From assembly GCA_041690035.1 (NCBI GenBank), contig JBDNFC010000014.1, forward strand, positions 1 through 17,460: a stretch of DNA of 17,460 nt, written 5' to 3'. Both the position numbers and the translations under genes were made by a program. How positions within the stretch are numbered: the stretch's first letter is position 1; the number at the start of each line of letters is the position of its first letter. Source of the stretch: CALSPH01 sp041690035 (GTDB lineage: Bacteria; Bacteroidota; Bacteroidia; NS11-12g; UBA955). Shown here piece after piece: positions 9,830-16,438 of the stretch. The notes beneath the pieces were generated by a model. The model made no database searches and was not told the DNA's origin. It saw only the letters and a program-made list of their open reading frames with translations.

Positions 9830-11140
9830 ATGAAAAATTATTTATTCCTTTTTCTGTTTTCTAATATCATTGCGCTTTTTGCACAGTTGCAGCCTGCATT
9901 TAATAATTCTATTGGCAGAATTGATAGTTTAACAAAGCAATACATGTCGGAGTTGCCGCCAAAAATATGCAATCACCTTTGTATTGATGGCTTTTCTCCG
10001 AGTAATAAATCCTTTTTTGAGGAGCAAATGAATAGTTTAGGCAGCGAAATTACTTTTGGTTACAACGAAGCTGTTTATGGACAATTGCGTTATTTTAGTT
10101 ACAATGAAGCCTCTTTTCTTTGCAGGGCGATGGTAAACAAGAATAAGTATTTTCCGATTTTTGAAGAAACATTTGATAAATACAATTTGCCAACAGAGCT
10201 CAAATACATCAGCATTATAGAGTCTGCTTTAAATCCCAATGCAAAGTCTAGGGCAGGTGCTATGGGCTTGTGGCAATTTATGCCCGGCACAGGAAAATAC
10301 TTAGACCTAACAATTACTAATAAAATTGATGATAGGCGCTCTATCAAAGCCAGCACAGAAAAAGCGGCCGAATACTTTAAATATTTGCACAATATGTTTG
10401 GCGATTGGCTTTTGGCTATTGCTGCATATAATGCGGGGCCAGGAAATGTGCGCAAAGCCATTAGCAATGCAGGTGGGGTATATGATTTTTGGGTGGTTAG
10501 CAAGTATTTACCGCGCGAAACACAAAATTACGTTCCACGCTTTATCGCTGCTACTTATCTAATGAATTTTAGTACACACATACAGTCTTTTCATGGTGTA
10601 AATTATCCAGTATATTGCCCAATAGAAATTTCGGATACCTTAGAATTTGAGCAATTATGTCGCTTTACAGGAATAGGAATGGAAGAATGTAAAGCATTAA
10701 ATTCGCAGTTTAGATTTACTAACCTAAAAGGAGATGCTAAAAATAATTTTGAAATGCTCCTCCCTTATGATGAGGCCATGTCATTTTTAGAAAAAAAAGA
10801 CAGCATTTATTATTATAGTAAAAATTTGATTTTAGTGGCGGAGGTTTTAAATGATTCTTTAAAAGCTAAAGATTCTTTGACAAGCACATTGGTTCAAAAA
10901 ATTGCAGCAGATAAAATTGCTGCAGATAAAAATTTAGTTTTAAAGGAAGAAAAGCCGCAAAAACCAGCTGAAAAAGTGCCCCCAGTTACAAAAAGCAGTG
11001 TTTTTCATCAAGTAAAAAGAGGTGAAACACTCTATGCTGTAAGTAAAAAATACAATGTTAGCCTTGAGGAGTTGCGGGCATGGAATAAACTTGCCAACAA
11101 CAATATTAAAGTAGGCGACCGCTTATTAATTAAAAAATAA
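9830..11140 (+). CDS. Lytic transglycosylase (GH23, MltD-like) with C-terminal LysM
   Basis: A murein hydrolase that should cleave the MurNAc-GlcNAc bond of peptidoglycan to form 1,6-anhydroMurNAc in the periplasm. It has 436 residues. A signal peptide ends near FAQ (residue 19). The SLT domain lies at about residues 115-235, with ELKYISIIESALNP containing the catalytic Glu131, AMGLWQFMPGTG, and AIAAYNAGPGNVRKA. A low-complexity linker with a duplicated KIAADK follows. A single LysM peptidoglycan-binding domain spans about 391-436 (VKRGETLYAVSKKYNVS to VGDRLLI). One LysM is fewer than in E. coli MltD. Its stop codon directly abuts the ATG of the next gene, a lipoprotein, which suggests translational coupling in an envelope-related operon. 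Confidence 0.93.
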   Translation: MKNYLFLFLFSNIIALFAQLQPAFNNSIGRIDSLTKQYMSELPPKICNHLCIDGFSPSNKSFFEEQMNSLGSEITFGYNEAVYGQLRYFSYNEASFLCRAMVNKNKYFPIFEETFDKYNLPTELKYISIIESALNPNAKSRAGAMGLWQFMPGTGKYLDLTITNKIDDRRSIKASTEKAAEYFKYLHNMFGDWLLAIAAYNAGPGNVRKAISNAGGVYDFWVVSKYLPRETQNYVPRFIAATYLMNFSTHIQSFHGVNYPVYCPIEISDTLEFEQLCRFTGIGMEECKALNSQFRFTNLKGDAKNNFEMLLPYDEAMSFLEKKDSIYYYSKNLILVAEVLNDSLKAKDSLTSTLVQKIAADKIAADKNLVLKEEKPQKPAEKVPPVTKSSVFHQVKRGETLYAVSKKYNVSLEELRAWNKLANNNIKVGDRLLIKK

Positions 11141-12229
11141 ATGAAATCCAGTTTACCCAAATACGGCAATTTTTCCCTTATACTTATTTTTATTTTTTCG
11201 CTTTTTTTTATCCAATGCGAGAATGAAAAGGTAAGCAAGCCAACCTCTAACGCAGTAGGCTATATTAGTGAAATAAATATTACGACAGATGATGAAACAG
11301 CAAAATATTTGCGCGATGCATTGCTAAACAGTTTAGCAGCACCCCAAGAATATCTATCACCTGCTGAGCCATTTTATAAACTTAATTTTATAGGTATAGA
11401 TAATTTTGCAGTAGGCTATTTAGAATACCAATTGCAAGTTATTATTATTACATCAGAGAATATTGATCAAATGAAACATCTTAATAAATTGTTTGAGAAA
11501 AAAATATTTGACAGTTTATGCAATGAATCAAGTGTGAGTGTAGTGAAGCGAAAAAATATTTGGGCAATTAATCAAACCATTTTTTTTGTTTTTGCACCCA
11601 ATGCAGAAACGGTCCGTTTATACCTAAGAGATAAAGGCAGCTTGTTAAAAAATGATATTTATCAAACCGAAATTAAAGATTTTATAGCACGTACGGGTGA
11701 AAAAAATCATTCATTAGCCAACATTATCAGAGAAAAACATAGCATCTATATGAGGATTCCAAAATTTTTTAATTTAGATATCAATAAGCAAAATTATTAC
11801 TCAGCAATATGGGAAGAGGGCGATGCCATTTGCAATTTACTTATCAATATCTTGCCAGATAGCCCGGTAATAAATCATGGCAAGGCAGAACAGATGCTTG
11901 CTCAAAGAAAAATAGATGGTCAAAAGCATTTGCAAATGGATACTGTTGGTTTGTACATAGGCACAAGTCAAAACTTTTTTCAGGACTATACTCCCTATCA
12001 AATTAATGGATTTAAAGGAGGGAAAATAAACGGTTGGTGGGTAATAGAAGGTATGTTTAGAGGAGGGCCTTATACCCGATACACCATTTACTTGCCTAAA
12101 ATTAAAAAATGGGTGGCTTTAGAAGCTTTGGTTTATTATCCAAACTTAGAAAATAAAAATCAAGGAAAAACTAAAACCCGGTATCTACGCACAATCGAAT
12201 CTATTATTCATTCTATTAAAGAAATTTAA
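11141..12229 (+). CDS. DUF4837-type lipoprotein
   Basis: A 362-residue protein whose N-terminus is a lipoprotein signal: a hydrophobic stretch then FFIQC, with Cys26 as the predicted lipidated residue. The rest resembles DUF4837, a Bacteroidota family without known function; I recognise it from the overall pattern (N-terminal alpha/beta half, then a segment containing NGWWVIEG and RGGPYTRYTIY), not from a search. The start codon begins on the base after the transglycosylase stop, and the stop is followed immediately by the GTG of purN, so all three genes are almost certainly cotranscribed. The transglycosylase link hints at a cell-envelope role; that is inference only. Confidence 0.78.
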   Translation: MKSSLPKYGNFSLILIFIFSLFFIQCENEKVSKPTSNAVGYISEINITTDDETAKYLRDALLNSLAAPQEYLSPAEPFYKLNFIGIDNFAVGYLEYQLQVIIITSENIDQMKHLNKLFEKKIFDSLCNESSVSVVKRKNIWAINQTIFFVFAPNAETVRLYLRDKGSLLKNDIYQTEIKDFIARTGEKNHSLANIIREKHSIYMRIPKFFNLDINKQNYYSAIWEEGDAICNLLINILPDSPVINHGKAEQMLAQRKIDGQKHLQMDTVGLYIGTSQNFFQDYTPYQINGFKGGKINGWWVIEGMFRGGPYTRYTIYLPKIKKWVALEALVYYPNLENKNQGKTKTRYLRTIESIIHSIKEI

Positions 12230-12799
12230 GTGATAAAGTTGGCTATTTTTGCAAGTGGGGGAGGCAGTAATGCAGCAAAAATTATCGAATATTTTGTTAC
12301 ACACAAAACGGTAGAAATTAGCATTATTGTTTGCAACAAAGCCAATGCAGGCGTTACAGAAATTGCTTCAAAAAACAATATTCCTTCTAGGGTGGTTTCA
12401 AAATTAGATTTGAGTGATCCTGTTTTTATAACAGATTTAGAAAAAAAGGGGATAGCTTATATTGTTTTAGCTGGTTTTTTATTACAAATTCCTGCCTTGC
12501 TAATTAAGCATTTTCCTGCAAAAATAATCAATATACACCCTGCATTATTGCCAAAATATGGGGGCAAGGGCATGTATGGGCATCATGTGCACGAGGCTGT
12601 AGTCAATAACAATGAAACTGTTAGCGGTTGCACAATACATATTGTAAATGAACATTTAGATGAAGGAGCTATCTTATTTCAGGCTGCCACACAGCTTGCA
12701 GAGCCTACAATTGCCGCAAAAATTGCAGAAGAAGTATTGCAGTTAGAACACCGGTATTTTGCAAAGTGCGTTGATGCTTATATCGAATCGCAAAACTAA
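12230..12799 (+). CDS. purN: Phosphoribosylglycinamide formyltransferase (GART)
   Basis: This enzyme transfers a formyl group from 10-formyl-tetrahydrofolate to GAR in purine synthesis in the cytoplasm. At 189 residues it has the usual length. The phosphate-binding FASGGGSNAAKII lies at residues 7-19. The active-site residues expected from the E. coli enzyme are present: Asn101 and His103 in INIHPALLPKYGGKGMYG, and Asp144 in HLDEGAILFQ, with VSGCTIHIV before it. Translation appears to begin at a GTG that follows the upstream TAA with no gap, which points to translational coupling with the lipoprotein gene. Its stop codon overlaps the convergent S41 protease stop by four bases, leaving no room for a terminator between the two transcription units. 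Confidence 0.95.
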   Translation: MIKLAIFASGGGSNAAKIIEYFVTHKTVEISIIVCNKANAGVTEIASKNNIPSRVVSKLDLSDPVFITDLEKKGIAYIVLAGFLLQIPALLIKHFPAKIINIHPALLPKYGGKGMYGHHVHEAVVNNNETVSGCTIHIVNEHLDEGAILFQAATQLAEPTIAAKIAEEVLQLEHRYFAKCVDAYIESQN

Positions 12800-14148
12800 T
12801 TTTTTTTGGCAATAAGGGCAAGTGCAAATTGTAAGGGCATATCTTGTTTTGCTGCTAATGTTTCGTGTGCACTTGGACCAAAAATAGCAATGCCCAATGC
12901 CATTTTATATAAGATACTATCAGATGAAATATTTGGCAATGCTGCCAAGCTAAAATCTAATGGACTTGCATAAATATTGCTCCATGGTTGGGTATAAAGT
13001 GCTTGGTCTAATGCCCATGAAAATGCGGCATAGTCTGGAAATGCTAAATCACTCGCTTTCACATAATAATTGGGCGATATTCCATAGCTAGTGTCTGCAA
13101 GGATATAGGGATAGTGTTTTTGCAATAATTTTCCTTTTGGGGTGTAATAGCGGGCTACAGTAATATTAAAATTGCCTCCATTGATCAGTGTATAACTTTC
13201 TTGCACTAAGCCTTTGCCGTAGCTGCGGCTGCCTATCACGGTTGCTCTTTTATTTTCTTGCAAGCTAGCGGCCAATATTTCGCTGGCGCTGGCAGAATTT
13301 TCGTTTATTAACAAATAAACTTTTAATTTTTGGTACTTTCCACTTCCATTGGCATAGTAAAATACTTCTTTTCTTTTTCTGCCTTTTACAGAAGTAATAA
13401 TGGCTTTTTTTGGCAAAAATTCGTTGGCAATAGCCACTGCTTGATCTAACAAGCCTCCAGGATTATTGCGCAAATCTAGGATTAATGCTTTCATTCCTTT
13501 TTTGCTCAGTATATCTAGGCTGTCTAGCAATTGGCGATGGGCATTTTGATTAAAAACATCAAATTTTGCATATCCAATTTTGTTGGCCGTTAGGTAAATG
13601 TTTTGCGCCACTGAGTAGGGTATTTCTTTACGTATTATTTTTTTACTAAAGGATTTTTTTTTCTGGGGATTAAATAGTTGTAGATTGCAAATACTGCCTT
13701 CTATACCTTGCAAATAGTCATAAATAGAAGTATCTAATTGTGCAATGCTTGCAATGCTTTTTTTATTGATGGCAATAATTCTGTCGCCTGGCAATACTCC
13801 ATAAATTGCTGCAGGGCTTTTGGGCACTACATAAATAATAATTGGAGTGTCTAGGTGCATGTATAAATGTATGCCAATGCCTACAAAAACACCTTTCATC
13901 TCGTCTGTATTTTTTATTGCTACAGCAGGTGGCAGATAATAACTGTGAGGGTCTAGCTGCCTAAGCCATGCTCTTATGCTTTGAGAATCTTTATAAGAAC
14001 TTAGGGTTTTTTGTTCAACATAGTTTGTTTCTACAATATGTGCTATTTCGGTGCGCAATGTTTTATTTGGTTCGAAACTAAAATAGAAATAAACAAAAAT
14101 ACCCACTGTTATGGAGATAAAAGTGGGTATAAATTTATGAATGATCAA
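12796..14148 (-). CDS. S41 family C-terminal processing protease (Ctp/Tsp-like)
   Basis: A 450-residue periplasmic serine protease anchored by an N-terminal hydrophobic segment (about residues 6-23). A PDZ domain spans about residues 80-175 (VFVGIGIHL, VLPGDRIIAINKKSI) and binds substrate C-termini. The S41 catalytic core follows: LILDLRNNPGGLLDQAV (222-238), NENSASASEILAASL with the nucleophile Ser287, and GSRSYGKGLVQ with the general base Lys312. These match the Ser-Lys dyad of the tail-specific proteases. It lies downstream of ndk on the same strand with a 12-base gap, so the two are likely cotranscribed. Its stop overlaps the convergent purN stop. The substrate is unknown; Bacteroidota carry several paralogues, so no specific gene symbol is justified. 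Confidence 0.93.
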   Translation of the reverse strand: MIIHKFIPTFISITVGIFVYFYFSFEPNKTLRTEIAHIVETNYVEQKTLSSYKDSQSIRAWLRQLDPHSYYLPPAVAIKNTDEMKGVFVGIGIHLYMHLDTPIIIYVVPKSPAAIYGVLPGDRIIAINKKSIASIAQLDTSIYDYLQGIEGSICNLQLFNPQKKKSFSKKIIRKEIPYSVAQNIYLTANKIGYAKFDVFNQNAHRQLLDSLDILSKKGMKALILDLRNNPGGLLDQAVAIANEFLPKKAIITSVKGRKRKEVFYYANGSGKYQKLKVYLLINENSASASEILAASLQENKRATVIGSRSYGKGLVQESYTLINGGNFNITVARYYTPKGKLLQKHYPYILADTSYGISPNYYVKASDLAFPDYAAFSWALDQALYTQPWSNIYASPLDFSLAALPNISSDSILYKMALGIAIFGPSAHETLAAKQDMPLQFALALIAKKN

Positions 14149-14160
14149 AAACGGTATATT

Positions 14161-14580
14161 TTAAGGTCTTTCAAATATAGAGAAAAAGAAATCTCCCTCT
14201 CTTGCGGCATTTTCATCACTATCAGAACCATGCACTGCGTTGGCATCTATAGATTTAGCATATAGATTTCTGATAGTGCCTACAGCGGCTTCAGCCGGGT
14301 TGGTGGCGCCAATAAAGGTTCTAAAATCTGCTACGGCATTTTCTTTTTCTAAAATAGCTGCATAGATAGGGCCAGAGGTCATAAATTGCACCAAATCATT
14401 ATAAAAAGGGCGTTCTTTATGAATTTCGTAAAAAGCTCCTGCCTGTGTGGTGCTAAGTTTGGTTAATTTTAGGGATACAATGCTGTAGCCTTTATTTATA
14501 ATCAAGTCAATAATTTTTCCTGCATTTCCAGCGGCTGTTGCATCTGGTTTTATCATTGTGAAGGTTCTGTTTGTAGCCAT
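14161..14580 (-). CDS. ndk: Nucleoside diphosphate kinase
   Basis: It transfers the gamma phosphate of ATP to nucleoside diphosphates through a phospho-histidine intermediate, balancing NTP pools in the cytoplasm. It has the standard length of 139 residues. FTMIKPDA (7-14) carries the conserved Lys11, HKERPFY lies at 54-60, and the signature NAVHGSDS (114-121) carries the catalytic His117. It is the first gene of a minus-strand pair with the S41 protease, and a TAnnTTTG promoter element lies 34 bases upstream of its start. It is the last ordinary chromosomal gene before the CRISPR-associated region. Confidence 0.97.
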   Translation of the reverse strand: MATNRTFTMIKPDATAAGNAGKIIDLIINKGYSIVSLKLTKLSTTQAGAFYEIHKERPFYNDLVQFMTSGPIYAAILEKENAVADFRTFIGATNPAEAAVGTIRNLYAKSIDANAVHGSDSDENAAREGDFFFSIFERP

Positions 14581-14614
14581 TTTATTTTAGTATTTGAAGG
14601 TTTATTTAAGGCAG

Positions 14615-14622
14615 CAAAGGTA
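14615..14622 (-). promoter_or_regulatory. -7 promoter element upstream of ndk
   Basis: On the minus strand this reads TACCTTTG, an exact match to TAnnTTTG, 34 bases upstream of the ndk ATG. No clear -33 TTTG is present at the right distance. The rest of 14623-14837 shows no convincing gene or RNA. Confidence 0.5.
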
Positions 14623-14837
14623 GGCAAAAAACCTTTCGTTTCTGATGTGGGTAGATAAAAATTTTTTGCACTAGAGCCAAGAAAAATAAAATAAGCCTAA
14701 AATAAATTGCGCTAAATATTTATATCATCTAAAAACGTCTCTTTTAATAAAGATTGATATGCCAAAAGAGCGAAAAAAAGAACTTGTTGTGCACCCAGCT
14801 GAGTATGCAAACAGCATATTGTTGCGATTTTTATGGC

Positions 14838-14867
14838 AAAAAAAAGCCCCGCATGGAGAGGCGAGGC
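14838..14867 (-). terminator. Rho-independent terminator of the tracrRNA
   Basis: On the minus strand, GCCTCGC (14867-14861) pairs with GCGGGGC (14852-14846) in a seven-pair stem with one G-U pair, closing an eight-base loop. Eight T residues follow (plus-strand A run 14838-14845). This is the most GC-rich stretch of its neighbourhood. Confidence 0.82.
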
Positions 14868-14917
14868 GGCTTAAATGGTTCACAACGGAATAATCTTTAT
14901 TGTGAATTGGTTTCGTT
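14838..14917 (-). ncRNA. tracrRNA of a type II-C CRISPR-Cas9 system
   Basis: The minus strand encodes an RNA of about 80 bases that begins with an anti-repeat. Plus-strand TTGTGAATTGGTTTCGTT (14900-14917) is identical over 18 bases to the reverse complement of array repeat 6, so the transcript is perfectly complementary to the crRNA part of that repeat. After the anti-repeat comes a CACAA/TTGTG pairing potential (14900-14904 with 14881-14885), then a GC-rich hairpin and eight uridines. The order anti-repeat, internal hairpin, terminator hairpin, and the position just upstream of cas9 and divergent from it, fit type II-C tracrRNAs of Bacteroidota. The 5' end is inferred from a TACATTTG element that would place transcription initiation near 14916. 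The gene looks intact although cas9 is broken. Confidence 0.85.
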
Positions 14918-14921
14918 ATTG

Positions 14922-14929
14922 CAAATGTA
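14922..14929 (-). promoter_or_regulatory. -7 promoter element of the tracrRNA
   Basis: Minus-strand TACATTTG matches TAnnTTTG exactly and lies five bases before the first anti-repeat base. A TTG further upstream is spaced about 23 bases, longer than optimal, so the -33 element is weak or absent. Confidence 0.55.
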
Positions 14930-14994
14930 AATTATTTTTATTTAATAAAAAACAATATTTTAATTATTTTACCTGCCAATTAATTACTACAAAT

Positions 14995-15615
14995 ATGACA
15001 AAAACAGTTTTAGGTTTAGACTTGGGTACAAACAGTATCGGGTGGGCATTGGTGAACCAAGAGGATAAACAGATTTTTGGCATGGGGAGTCGGATTGTGC
15101 CGATGAGCCAAGACATTATGGGAGAGTTTGAAAAAGGAAACAAAGTTTCACAAACAGCGACTCGCACTGGACTCAGAATGACAAGGCGATTAAAAGAAAG
15201 ACATCTTTTGAGAAGAGTAAGATTGCACAGAGTTTTAGTTTCACTCAATTTTCTGCCTCCTCATTTTCTTGAATATCTTGACGATTACGGCAATATAAAA
15301 GAGGAAAATGAACCCAAGCTTGCATATTTAAAAAACAAGGCAGGAAAACATGAATTTATTTTTGAAACTTCATTTATTGAGATGGTGAAGGTGTTTAAAA
15401 AGAATGGGCATTTGGATGCAAAAATTCCCCATGATTGGACTATTTATTATTTAAGACAAAAAGCATTAACAGAAAAAATATCCAAAGAAGAGTTGGCTTG
15501 GCTGCTGCTTAACTTCAATCAGAAAAGAGGATATTATCAGTTGAGAGGAGAAGATGAAGAAGCAAATCACAACTTTATAAATTCTAAGCAAATAATTACT
15601 TTTTGCGTATTTTAA
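14995..15615 (+). pseudogene. cas9: Truncated type II-C cas9 (N-terminal fragment)
   Basis: Cas9 is the RNA-guided DNA endonuclease of type II CRISPR systems. The ATG at 14995 gives MTKTVLGLDLGTNSIGW, the RuvC-I motif with catalytic Asp9; starts further upstream would lie in the tracrRNA gene. An arginine-rich bridge helix follows (about residues 54-80, RTGLRMTRRLKERHLLRR), then the start of the REC lobe, ending in the conserved stretch NFNQKRGYYQLRGEDEE (173-189). After residue 193 the sequence no longer looks like Cas9 in any frame, and a stop follows 13 codons later, at 206 residues against roughly 1400 for the family. HNH, RuvC-II, RuvC-III and the PAM-interacting domain are absent, as are cas1 and cas2, so the product cannot cleave DNA. 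The last recognisable codons coincide with a 14-base copy of the CRISPR repeat end. Confidence 0.92.
15560..15573 (+). repeat. Partial CRISPR-repeat sequence at the cas9 breakpoint
   Basis: AAGCAAATCACAAC is identical to the last 14 bases of the consensus array repeat, in the same orientation as the array. It is read in the same codon phase (A-N-H-N) as the repeat's own open frame. No further repeat occurs 30 bases downstream, so this is not the end of an array. It marks the point where Cas9 similarity ends. Confidence 0.65.
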
Positions 15616-15802
15616 TTTAGGACATAGGTATTCTACCTTTCTTATTAAAATAACTTGCAAGCTTTTTTGTACAATTTACTTAGGTTCTTGCACTTTAAAA
15701 AACCAAATAATACATAGTTAATATGACAAGTAATTATAATGTAAGTTTTTATGCAGTTATAAAGGTGTGACTAGCTAATGTATGATTACGGGATACAAAA
15801 AT

Positions 15803-16267
15803 TTACAATACTTTACTTACGAAGTAAAAAATTTGAGTTATACTATCAAAATAGCTGTTATCTTTTTGGAAACTAAAATACCTATATCTTAAAAGTTTCA
15901 TTGTGGAGTAATCAGTGGTACCTTCATAGACGTATTTGTAGGATATATCTCCATCCTTACCATACAAAGTTATTTTAACAGAACTGTCTTTAAAAACTTT
16001 ATAAGACCCTTCGCTGTATGAATGATCCTTATTCTTTATATTATAATTTTTTATTGAATCATAACAATAAATAGGTTGCTGAAAAGCTTTTCCCGAATTC
16101 AATAAAACTATACTCAGGCATATAGAGTTGGTGTCTTGTAAATCAGATATCCTTGGCTGACTTAGATAAACACCCTGCATATTTTCAAAATTATCTTTAT
16201 TGGCCTTGAAATTAGACTTACAAGATAATGAAAATATTAAAAAAACATATAAAATTTTAATCTTCAT
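15803..16267 (-). CDS. Small putative lipoprotein of unknown function
   Basis: A 154-residue protein that I do not recognise. It begins MKIKILYVFLIFSLSC, a lipoprotein signal with Cys16 as the predicted lipidation site, so the product should be membrane anchored and exported. The mature part is rich in Ser, Tyr, Lys and Asp, and has beta-like segments (GSYKVFKDSSVKITLYG, SYKYVYEG). Composition is more AT-rich than the housekeeping genes to the left. On the same strand, 27 bases upstream, ends a gene fragment whose body is cut off by the CRISPR array. A lipoprotein directly behind the 3' end of a larger gene is the arrangement of a toxin/immunity pair, but nothing in the protein itself proves that. 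The 187 bases between this gene and the cas9 fragment (15616-15802) show no gene or RNA that I can support. Confidence 0.7.
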   Translation of the reverse strand: MKIKILYVFLIFSLSCKSNFKANKDNFENMQGVYLSQPRISDLQDTNSICLSIVLLNSGKAFQQPIYCYDSIKNYNIKNKDHSYSEGSYKVFKDSSVKITLYGKDGDISYKYVYEGTTDYSTMKLLRYRYFSFQKDNSYFDSITQIFYFVSKVL

Positions 16268-16294
16268 AACTTAATTGGTTTTACTTTTTTTCTT

Positions 16295-16438
16295 TTAACC
16301 TTTGCCTTTAACACTATTTTGATTTACTGTATTGCCGCGCCTTACAAAAGCATCTCTTATTCTTGTCCCGCTTTGAATTGGGTTTCCTTTGTCGTTTGCA
16401 TTGTCTATTTTTCTTGCGGATGTTTTAACATGGTGGTA
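16295..16438 (-). pseudogene. C-terminal fragment of an unidentified protein, cut at the first CRISPR repeat
   Basis: The minus strand holds an open frame of about 48 codons that ends in TAA at 16297-16295 and has no start codon. It reads out from the edge of repeat 1 (HHVKTSARKIDN, NPIQSGTRIRDAFVRRG, ending NSVKGKG). The composition (polar, basic, Gly/Asn-rich) and the good codon use look like a real protein end and not random DNA. In the array direction the frame closes within seven bases of the repeat, so the rest of the gene is missing. A small lipoprotein gene follows 27 bases downstream on the same strand. The basic tail and that neighbour suggest the tip of a polymorphic toxin, but this is inference. 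Confidence 0.5.

Noticed and set aside
9541..9864. A 107-codon plus-strand open frame between the biotin-carrier gene and the transglycosylase
   Set aside because: It overlaps the ends of both neighbours in another frame and crosses the transglycosylase promoter. Its product (long runs of Phe, Tyr, Ile) reflects AT-rich intergenic DNA.
14759..14893. A 44-codon plus-strand open frame beginning MPKERKKELVVHPAEYAN
   Set aside because: Its second half is the tracrRNA gene and its terminator read in the opposite direction. The first half could be a gene remnant, but there is no promoter-like signal or recognisable family.
14875..14994. An upstream in-frame ATG that would extend Cas9 by 40 residues
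   Set aside because: The extension lies over the tracrRNA gene and its promoter and has no Cas9 similarity. The ATG at 14995 gives the usual start just before RuvC-I.
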